Shown piece by piece: positions 35,822 to 41,042 of a stretch of 41,042 bases of DNA (its first letter is position 1; each line of letters starts with the position of its first letter). Under the pieces are notes generated by a model. It had not been told where the DNA came from and ran no database searches. It saw only the letters and a program-made list of their open reading frames with translations. A program made the position numbers and the translations under genes. Source of the DNA: a virus; the IMG/VR virus record IMGVR_UViG_3300046524_000264, positions 1 to 41,042 of that record; one strand, written 5' to 3'.

Positions 35822-36374
35822 CCTGCCTGCCAATTTCTCCGCGTTGCCGATCGTGCTTAAGGTCGAGCAGCGTTTTGGTCTGCCTGGCTATGCCCGCCTG
35901 ATCAAGCTGCTGGAGCAGTTCGCCGTCAGCCCTACGCGGGATGTCGGTGTGATTGAACTGGCAGCCAGCGACTGGCGCGAAGCTTTGCAGGCGGGCCCGC
36001 TTGAGCTGAATCTTTTCCTGACCTTCTTGGCGACTGACGGCTTTGCAACTGTCGATCAGCCGTCCGAACCAAATGCCCCGTTACGCGTAACGCTAACAAA
36101 CTTTGCTGACTTTTTGCCGCCTCTGCTGTTGCCCCGTGTCGCTAATGAATGGCGCCATTGGTTCACCGCTGAGGCCGGTCTTTCTGCGGATCAAGGGAAA
36201 GACCCCTACAACCAGTCTTTGTTCCGACGCTGGTGTGCAACAAACGTCACGATTGACGAAATTAATGCCGCCATAGAGCTGGCAACTCAGGAAGGTTCGG
36301 GCATGACGCCGGCCAACCTGCATACCCATTTGATGACTGTGCGCAAAGACAAATTAGAGTTGGCTCGCCGCTGA
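35808..36374 (+). CDS. Early protein, possibly replication initiation-related
   Basis: In this 188-aa protein the N-terminal domain (IVLKVEQRFGLPGYARLIKL, then LEQFAVSPTRDVGVIEL) looks like the winged-helix/DUF4373-type domain found in phage replication-initiation proteins. The C-terminal domain (PYNQSLFRRWCATNVTIDEI, NAAIELATQEG) resembles the DnaT-like helical unit. It may load the host helicase for lytic replication. It contains a GTTACGCGTAAC palindrome (36080-36091) within the coding region. The function is inferred from domain style and position after cro. Confidence 0.55.
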   Translation: MPALNLPANFSALPIVLKVEQRFGLPGYARLIKLLEQFAVSPTRDVGVIELAASDWREALQAGPLELNLFLTFLATDGFATVDQPSEPNAPLRVTLTNFADFLPPLLLPRVANEWRHWFTAEAGLSADQGKDPYNQSLFRRWCATNVTIDEINAAIELATQEGSGMTPANLHTHLMTVRKDKLELARR

Positions 36375-36396
36375 TGGCGCGCCTTAGGGGTTTTCC

Positions 36397-36858
36397 TTGT
36401 TATTGATTGCACTGTCTGGTGGCCACCCGAAAGAGCGTAGCGAAATCGCCGAGCGCCTTGTTTTATGTGGCAAGGCGCGTTTGGCCGCTTTTGCCATGGC
36501 CACTCCAAGCGAGAAAAACGTAGGGCGTCGTCTGGAGGTTCTGCGCGCGTTTCTGGACGGCCCGACCGTCGACCAAAGCAAACCGGCACCGGTGGACGGG
36601 TTGGTGATTGCCAACTGTCTGAGCGAGCTGGAAGCGGACGAAATCCGCCGCCGTGGTGGCTTTGTGTGGCACCTCTATAGCCGACCTTCGGGTTCGGTCA
36701 GCATTCGCCTCGGTGACCTGATCGTCACTGATGGCAATGCCGGGTTTTCCCATGTACGCGAACCATTGGAGGCGCTTTCCGAGGCCTGTATGGCGTATCT
36801 GGCGCGCAGTGGCAGCGTGCGCGCGGCGCTTGGAGATCTGGCCAATGGTCGGGCGTAG
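36397..36858 (+). CDS. Early protein of unknown function (153 aa)
   Basis: The best start is TTG 36397, with AGGGG six bases upstream. The 153-aa protein opens with LLIALSGGHPKERSEIAERL, which resembles a degenerate P-loop of dNMP-kinase-like folds but lacks GKS/T. The middle has VDGLVIANCLSELEADEIRR and GGFVWHLYSRPSGSVSIRLG. It may be an inactive nucleotide-kinase-like protein. It overlaps the next gene by 14 bp. No firm family. Confidence 0.55.
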   Translation: MLLIALSGGHPKERSEIAERLVLCGKARLAAFAMATPSEKNVGRRLEVLRAFLDGPTVDQSKPAPVDGLVIANCLSELEADEIRRRGGFVWHLYSRPSGSVSIRLGDLIVTDGNAGFSHVREPLEALSEACMAYLARSGSVRAALGDLANGRA

Positions 36859-37057
36859 CCAAGCCCTGCCCGGGTATGCCTACGGTGACCCGGCAAAAAT
36901 CGTCGAGGGCCAGGAGCTGCGCGCGCTCGGCTGCAAGGCGTGTGTACGCGCCGAGTACGCTTTCGGGCTGGCAGTGTGTACCAGCGGCCTCAAGTTCCCG
37001 GCCTGCAAGAGCGGGTATCGCAACGGCTACAAGCTGACGCCCGAAGCCGGCGGCTAA
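36845..37057 (+). CDS. Small Cys-rich early protein (70 aa)
   Basis: This 70-aa protein has four Cys in the order GCKACVRAEYAFGLAVCTSG then PACKSGYRNGYKL, probably a zinc site. ATG 36845 is chosen because it overlaps the end of the preceding gene in a coupled fashion; longer in-frame readings are shadows of it. Similar small Cys proteins precede late regulators in Pseudomonas prophages. Function unknown. Confidence 0.6.
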   Translation: MVGRSQALPGYAYGDPAKIVEGQELRALGCKACVRAEYAFGLAVCTSGLKFPACKSGYRNGYKLTPEAGG

Positions 37058-37067
37058 AGGGGGCTTT

Positions 37068-37493
37068 ATGGCGAGACGCAAAGGCAACAACCGTCTGGAT
37101 AGCGCCTTGGAACTATGGGCGCGCTGGAGCTGGCCGGAAAGCGGCGGCGCCACCAGTGGAAAATCCATGCTCGCCAAGCTCATCGACAATAAAGGCGAAA
37201 TCTTTTTCGGCGGCTCGGGCCCATCGGGCGGCCCGGTGGACGGCCTCGAAAGCAAGATTGAGGCGGCCGTGCTGGGTATGTTCGTTGTCGATGCGCTGCG
37301 CGCTGACGTGCTGCGTCTGGAGTACGGCGCGAACTGGTGGTCTGTCGCCTTTCGCCGAAAGATTGTTGGTTATGAGCAGGACGGCATCGGTCAGTTCGAA
37401 AAGGCCGACGCTTTGGGCGTGAGCTTAAGAACCTATCGCAGTCGTCTCGCCGAGGCGCGCGCAACCATTGAAACCGTGCTGGGGATCCAATGA
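37068..37493 (+). CDS. Late transcription regulator / antiterminator Q-like
   Basis: This 141-aa protein has a C-terminal helix-turn-helix-like part (FEKADALGVSLRTYRSRLAE, ARATIETVLG) and a helical middle (IEAAVLGMFVVDALRADVLR), the pattern of DUF1133/RinA/Q-type late regulators that end early operons of lambdoid phages. A likely target is the promoter-terminator pair at 39701-39867 before the holin. AAGGGGG Shine-Dalgarno. Its TGA overlaps the next ATG. The call is by pattern and place. Confidence 0.55.
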   Translation: MARRKGNNRLDSALELWARWSWPESGGATSGKSMLAKLIDNKGEIFFGGSGPSGGPVDGLESKIEAAVLGMFVVDALRADVLRLEYGANWWSVAFRRKIVGYEQDGIGQFEKADALGVSLRTYRSRLAEARATIETVLGIQ

Positions 37494-37762
37494 ATTTTCA
37501 CCCTTTGTTTTCTGGCTTTCATGGGGCCAGCCCTTACGCAGTAGGGGATGCCCTTGGGTTCGCCATTCATGTCGAGACGGATCTGGGCAAATTGCCGGCT
37601 TCGCTCAACCCCGAACAGCGTGCGCGAATGGATCAGGGTGGTGACCTGGCCGGCTACCAGTTCGCCGGCGGCTGGAATGCCCCGGGCGTGCATTGCCTGA
37701 TGTTCGCCAAACCGCTGACCGTCGTGGCCGCCAAGTTTTGGCAGGCCGGTCTGCCGACGTGA
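37490..37762 (+). CDS. Early protein of unknown function (90 aa)
   Basis: This 90-aa protein is coupled to the Q-like gene by ATGA. It starts MNFHPLFSGFHGASPYAVGD and contains HVETDLGKLPASLNPEQRAR and CLMFAKPLTVVAAKFWQAGL. No family is recognised. It ends the early operon; the 154 bp after it carry no gene and may hold the integrase promoter or the attachment site, but no core can be identified from one sequence. Confidence 0.5.
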   Translation: MNFHPLFSGFHGASPYAVGDALGFAIHVETDLGKLPASLNPEQRARMDQGGDLAGYQFAGGWNAPGVHCLMFAKPLTVVAAKFWQAGLPT

Positions 37763-37916
37763 CCCGTTAAAAGGCTGGTCGCGCAAGGCGTCAGTTTCGC
37801 TGTAACCGTTCCAACCATTCGATTCCTGAGCATTGCTGCGTTTGCGGCCTTGCTTTGCCTGAAGAAAGACAACGCCGCCCGCCGGCATGGCCGTGGGCAC
37901 CATTGAGGCACGCACC

Positions 37917-39182
37917 ATGGCAACACTCACAGTCGTTATTTCTGACGCGGTGATCAAGCGGCACGCTGCAGATCCGCACATTGATGAACTCAAAGACCCA
38001 CGGCACCCGCTGCGCTTTCGTTACCGTAACGATCGCACCAAAGGCAGTTGGCACCTGGTGCGCTACAACAACGGCCCGAAGTGGCGCAAGGCGGCGAACT
38101 GGCCCGACGTGCCGGCACGCCTGATGATCGACAGCGTCCCCGAGGTGCTGGCCCGCCTGATGGCCGATCCGACAGCGGTGGCCACCGTCGATGGCTGGGA
38201 GCGCGTCGGCCAGGTGCTGGACTGGTACGTCGAACGGTTGAAGGCTGACCGGGCGCTATCCAGTGAGCGCCGGGCGTCCTCGATGTCGGCAATCACCCGC
38301 CAGTTGCTGCCCGCGTTGGGCGACTTGGCACTGTGCAAACTCAATGCCGACACCCTCGATCGCCATCTGGTGTGGCACATGCAGTCGGAGTACAGCCTGG
38401 GCTACGTCAAATCGACCTTGGACGTGCTGAAGGTGGTGTTTAGCCGTGCCTTGACCCTCAAGAAGATTACCGTCAACCCGATGGCGGGTATCACGTTTGG
38501 CAACTTCACCAAAGCCAAGATCCGGCCCAAGGGCGCACGTCTGCGACATGTCGCCGTGGTGGATCTGCTGGCTGAGTGGGCTGAGTTCTTTGCGGCGGAT
38601 CCGGCCGGCGTTGCGCTGATGGTTCTGATGCTGACCCATGCCACGCGCATCACTGAAACCCGTCTGGCCAAATGGAAAAACATCCATCTGGAAGCGGGTG
38701 AATGGTTCATTCCTGCCGTTGATACCAAAGCCAAGCGCGACCATGTGTTGCCGCTGACCCCGCAGGTTGTGGCCTTTCTGCGTCGTTACCGTGAGGCCCA
38801 AGAGGCGAAGGGGTATAGCGGGGCTTATTTGTTTCCGTCGACCGGTCGCGATGGTTCCTCAATGTCCCGCAGTCAGGCCTTTGCCGTATTCACCCGCTAC
38901 GGCGCTGGCGAATGGACAAGCCACGACCTGCGCAAACTCGCGCCTTCTATATGGGCAAACCTCGGCGTCGATCCGTTGATTGCCAAGTTGCTGCTGAACC
39001 ACGCGCTGAGCGATCTGGAGCGCACCTACTTCCAAGCGCTGGGCGATCAAGTCAAGCGCAACGCCTTGGAGCGGTGGCACGCATGGCTCGATACGCAGGG
39101 TTTTGACGCGTTGCAGGACAAGACAGGAGCAAGACGCGCCGTAATGCCGAATGCCGTAGACCCCGCAGAATCGCTGGCCTGA
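37917..39182 (+). CDS. int: Tyrosine recombinase (integrase)
   Basis: This 421-aa integrase has the catalytic residues in order: Arg in THATRITETRLAKW (about residue 243), Lys in TKAKRDHVLP (about 271), HxxR in SHDLRKLAPS (about 336-339), His in LLNHALSDLE (about 363) and the nucleophile Tyr in ERTYFQAL. An arm-binding-like N-terminal domain and a core-binding domain precede them. ATG 37917 has GAGG upstream; an earlier in-frame ATG at 37887 lacks a ribosome site. It should insert the phage into a host site, even though a plasmid replicon is also carried. Confidence 0.9.
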   Translation: MATLTVVISDAVIKRHAADPHIDELKDPRHPLRFRYRNDRTKGSWHLVRYNNGPKWRKAANWPDVPARLMIDSVPEVLARLMADPTAVATVDGWERVGQVLDWYVERLKADRALSSERRASSMSAITRQLLPALGDLALCKLNADTLDRHLVWHMQSEYSLGYVKSTLDVLKVVFSRALTLKKITVNPMAGITFGNFTKAKIRPKGARLRHVAVVDLLAEWAEFFAADPAGVALMVLMLTHATRITETRLAKWKNIHLEAGEWFIPAVDTKAKRDHVLPLTPQVVAFLRRYREAQEAKGYSGAYLFPSTGRDGSSMSRSQAFAVFTRYGAGEWTSHDLRKLAPSIWANLGVDPLIAKLLLNHALSDLERTYFQALGDQVKRNALERWHAWLDTQGFDALQDKTGARRAVMPNAVDPAESLA

Positions 39183-39223
39183 GCCGAACAACCCAAATTA
39201 AACATATAAGAGGATTTTAAATC

Positions 39224-39679
39224 ATGAGTAAGGGGTTATTGGCAGGGTTCGTGGCTGACGATCTGATTGATCGCGAGGCGTGGCTTGCTCAGCATTCGCC
39301 TGCGTCCCGTGGCGGTGTGACGCGTCACGACGATGAAGATTGCGGGATAAAGCCGGCGACGAAGCGCAAGCAGGAACAGCGCGAGCGGGATGTGGAGGCG
39401 GGGGTTGATGAATTGCGCGTCAGAATCGGCCCGACCGAGGCGGCGCAATTGGCTGAAGGCCTTGAATTCAGGGCCTTAGGGGGCGAGCCGTATACCGCAA
39501 CCGAATACCTGTTGACGCTGATCCGCCGTGACAACGAATTGCTCCGGCAGCAACGCGGAGTTGTTGAAAACAAAATTTGCGAACAGTGCCGAAAGCCTTT
39601 GCCACGGGGCTGCGGCGGGGTTTGGGCGGGGGAGTTGTCCTGCGCTTTGCCGCCACTCAAGCGGGCCTTGGAGTTGTGA
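39224..39679 (+). CDS. Protein after integrase, possibly regulatory (151 aa)
   Basis: This 151-aa charged protein contains KQEQRERDVEAGVDELRVRI, then PTEAAQLAEGLEFRALGGEP and YTATEYLLTLIRRD, reminiscent of small ribbon-helix-helix-type or plasmid regulator proteins. A CxxC (EQCRKPLPRGCGG) near the end may bind zinc. AGAGGA Shine-Dalgarno. It follows int by about 40 bp and probably shares its mRNA. A role as excision or late regulator is possible; not recognised. Confidence 0.55.
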   Translation: MSKGLLAGFVADDLIDREAWLAQHSPASRGGVTRHDDEDCGIKPATKRKQEQRERDVEAGVDELRVRIGPTEAAQLAEGLEFRALGGEPYTATEYLLTLIRRDNELLRQQRGVVENKICEQCRKPLPRGCGGVWAGELSCALPPLKRALEL

Positions 39680-39700
39680 CCTGCTCCAAAAAGCAAAGGG

Positions 39701-39734
39701 TTGACAGTGGTGGTGCTTTACACGTCTAGTGTTT
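39701..39734 (+). promoter_or_regulatory. Candidate late promoter overlapped by repressor-type operator
   Basis: TTGACA (39701-39706) and TCTAGT (39725-39730), 18 bp apart, with TTTACAC-GTCTA-GTGTTT (39717-39734) lying over the -10. One arm is perfect and the other is GTGT(TT). It is followed by about 100 nt of leader and a terminator before the holin, like lambda pR'. Confidence 0.55.
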
Positions 39735-39836
39735 TTTTACACGAAAAGAGTTGCAACCTTTTGCAGTTTGCCCTATCGTTTGCGTCATTGTGGTGTTGTT
39801 CCGGCCACGATACTCATCGCAAAACAGTCAATTCAG

Positions 39837-39867
39837 CCCCCGGCCCTCACAGGTCGGGGGTTTTTTT
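39837..39867 (+). terminator. Terminator between late promoter and holin
   Basis: CCCCCGGCC and GGTCGGGGG (one wobble pair) enclose CTCACA-type loop bases and are followed by seven T. It sits downstream of the candidate late promoter, so late genes would need antitermination; it also ends the int transcript. Confidence 0.85.
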
Positions 39868-39901
39868 ATGCCTATTCCCCCGTGATTCGGGAGACAGCGA
39901 G

Positions 39902-40228
39902 ATGCCGAACATGCCCCCAGAAAAAGACCTGACGTTCTGGGTCGTTGTTGTTACTGCGCTCAAGGATCACGGCTTTGTCGGCCTGCTGGCCTTCGTCCTG
40001 AGTTATCTGCGGATTCTCTACGAAGACAAAGAACCGCGTTGGGATCGCCAGTTGTTGGAGGCTGCCTTGGGCGGCGTTCTCACGTTCCTGGTGGGTATCG
40101 GTGTTGAGAAGTTTGGTCTCGGTGGTGGCTGGTCATACGGCTTTGCCGGTGTGGTCGGCGTCCTCGGTGTAGAGCAGGTTCGACAGTTCGGGCGTCGTGT
40201 GGCTGAGCGCAAGGCGGAGACGCTGTGA
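39902..40228 (+). CDS. Holin
   Basis: This 108-aa protein has three likely membrane segments: VVVVTALKDHGFVGLLAFVL, LGGVLTFLVGIGVEKFGLGG and WSYGFAGVVGVLGVEQV, with a basic C-terminus (RQFGRRVAERKAE). The pattern fits lambda-type class I holins common in Pseudomonas prophages just upstream of terS. It would make holes for the soluble endolysin coded at 21124, so the lysis genes are split into two loci. ATG 39902 follows GGGAGA; longer readings run through the terminator. Confidence 0.82.
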   Translation: MPNMPPEKDLTFWVVVVTALKDHGFVGLLAFVLSYLRILYEDKEPRWDRQLLEAALGGVLTFLVGIGVEKFGLGGGWSYGFAGVVGVLGVEQVRQFGRRVAERKAETL

Positions 40229-40353
40229 AGCGCCGGCCGCTGGTGACGTTGATGGTTGTCCTGCTGGCTTACGCCTTTTCGGGACATTTTGAGTGTCGAG
40301 AGTCAGCCGCCTGTGACGTGTCGGCCGTTACGCATAACGAGGCGCTCCAATGA
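40225..40353 (+). CDS. Small secreted/membrane protein after holin (42 aa)
   Basis: GTG 40225 overlaps the holin stop. The 42-aa product has a basic start, one hydrophobic segment (PLVTLMVVLLAYAFSG), then two Cys (HFECRESAACD). It may be a lysis accessory or signal-bearing peptide. A GTTACGCATAAC palindrome (40327-40338) is within its end. Coupled translation supports it; no family recognised. Confidence 0.5.
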   Translation: MKRRPLVTLMVVLLAYAFSGHFECRESAACDVSAVTHNEALQ

Positions 40354-40480
40354 GTGGCAATTGGTCAGTTCGAGCGACGCCGCACCGTTTTGGTGCTGAA
40401 AACTGCCGGGGCCCCTGGGGTTTTTCGAAGGGTACGGGGTCGGAAACCCGCGGGAAAGCGTTAGCCGCAGGGCTGGAAAG

Positions 40481-40692
40481 TTAGTTGACAGCGGTTGACA
40501 GGTTGACAAGGAATGCCGGGTTTTCAGCGACAGAGTTTGCGTGATCCCAAACAGTTTTTTCTAGTGGATTCCCCCCGGTTCTATTGGGGTTTCAGGCATT
40601 TTTACACCTGTTCAAATTATTGAACACCAGCCCCTGTGCAATGGCCAGAAGGCTTGTCAACTAAGCCGGGTTAGTTGACAGGATCGACAAGC
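40481..40692. other. Structured region before terS, candidate cos site
   Basis: Three GTTGACA words lie at 40484, 40494 and 40502. A run CCCCCCGG..GGGG lies at 40571-40589. The inverted repeat TGTTCAA-ATTA-TTGAACA is at 40609-40626. A perfect 10-bp inverted repeat TGTCAACTAA/TTAGTTGACA (40655-40664, 40671-40680) is enclosed by outer arms GGCTTGTC and GACAAGCC (40651-40658, 40685-40692). Lambda-type small terminases bind repeats just before their gene, so this is the likely packaging site. Confidence 0.55.
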
Positions 40693-40710
40693 CAAGACGA
40701 TGGAGGCCGC

Positions 40711-41042
40711 ATGGCTTTTGTAACTCGCAAGGAGTACTGCGAGCTGAAGGGGTGGTCGAGGCAGTACGTTGGCAAGCTGGTCAAGAATCAACGACTGGTT
40801 CTGAATGCCACCGGTAAGATTGATGTGGAGGCCAGCGAGAAGCTTCTGGCCATGACGAGCGACCCGAGCAAGGCCGCCGTCGCCGCTCGACATGAGCGCA
40901 ATCGCCCCAATCGGGGTGATCAGCCACCGCTGGAAATAGTCATCGCAGACTTTGTAGATGACCCCTCTGGTCAGGTACCCGACTTTCAAAAGTCACGCGC
41001 TCTTCGTGAGCACTACCTGTCGCTTCAGGAAAAAGACAACTT
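40711..41042 (+). CDS. terS: Terminase small subunit, 5' part (continues at base 1)
   Basis: The N-terminal part of the Nu1-like subunit begins MAFVTRKEYCELKGWSRQYV and GKLVKNQRLVLNATGKIDVE, a winged HTH like Nu1 that recognises DNA at the packaging site. A GGAGG lies just before the ATG. Residue 71 onward falls in the repeated end, and the frame continues through base 1 to the stop at 359 (189 aa in all). The repeats at 40481-40692 directly upstream are its likely binding sites. It starts the late packaging and head operon. Confidence 0.87.
   Translation, partial: MAFVTRKEYCELKGWSRQYVGKLVKNQRLVLNATGKIDVEASEKLLAMTSDPSKAAVAARHERNRPNRGDQPPLEIVIADFVDDPSGQVPDFQKSRALREHYLSLQEKDN
40922..41042. repeat. 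Terminal direct repeat, right copy
   Basis: Identical to bases 1-121, showing that the contig is circular. Confidence 0.9.

Noticed and set aside
37763-37916. Attachment site or tRNA fragment near int
   Set aside because: A CATTCGATTCCTG stretch slightly recalls a tRNA T-loop, but no tRNA arm or repeated core could be shown from this one sequence.
40350-40484. 44-aa frame after the 42-aa gene
   Set aside because: It overlaps by ATGA but its Gly/Arg/Thr-rich sequence looks non-coding and it enters the candidate packaging region.

Overview
The window looks like one complete genome of a temperate contractile-tailed phage of a Pseudomonas-type host. It is GC-rich, and its gene styles recall Pseudomonas prophages. 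Bases 1-121 are repeated exactly at 40922-41042, so the sequence is a circular contig opened inside the small terminase gene, with a unique length of 40,921 bp.

Layout. (1) 40711 through the ends to 8109: a lambda-type packaging and head block (small and large terminase, gpW-like connector, portal, ClpP-like protease/scaffold, decoration protein, major capsid, FII-like and Z-like head-tail proteins). (2) 8106-21074: a P2-type contractile tail (V spike, W, J, I, fibre, fibre chaperone, FI sheath, FII tube, E/E' chaperone, T tape measure, U, X, D). (3) 21124-22304: GH19 endolysin and nested Rz/Rz1 spanins; the holin sits far away at 39902, just before terS. (4) 22457-28055: Dam-like methylase, an SOS-box-controlled 60-aa gene, then a plasmid-like replicon (RepA, a coupled leader peptide, a candidate antisense RNA) and repeat-flanked cassettes. 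(5) 28061-31322: HicAB and a string of small accessory genes, including a UmuD'-like protein. (6) 31383-32860: repeat-rich, gene-poor DNA with very short peptides. (7) 32863-35388, minus strand: ribbon-helix-helix protein, ParA, a LuxR-type HTH protein, a small gene and a CI-like repressor. (8) 35558-39679, plus strand: Cro-like and replication/regulation genes, a Q-like late regulator and a tyrosine integrase.

How it fits together. The main inference is that this is a phage-plasmid. RepA with an antisense-RNA/leader-peptide control region, together with ParA plus an RHH partner and about 25 copies of an 8-bp repeat in six arrays, would let the prophage replicate and segregate as a plasmid; an integrase is also present. 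The CI-like repressor has Arg where S24-family proteins have the catalytic Lys, while a LexA-type box precedes an uncharacterised 60-aa gene. This suggests induction by a SOS-controlled antirepressor rather than by repressor self-cleavage. Sites of the form TTACAC-N5-GTGTAA occur at the cI/cro region, at another minus-strand promoter and over a likely late promoter, which is followed by a terminator before the holin: a lambda pR'-like antitermination arrangement.

Other unusual points are a fused tandem duplication of the gpE tail chaperone ending in an RF2-like CTT-TAA-C site with the E' extension in the +1 frame, a 42-bp proline-rich repeat inside the tape measure, recurring terminator-plus-Shine-Dalgarno modules, and a dispersed GTTACGCGTAAC palindrome. 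No tRNA, rRNA, insertion sequence or CRISPR array was seen.
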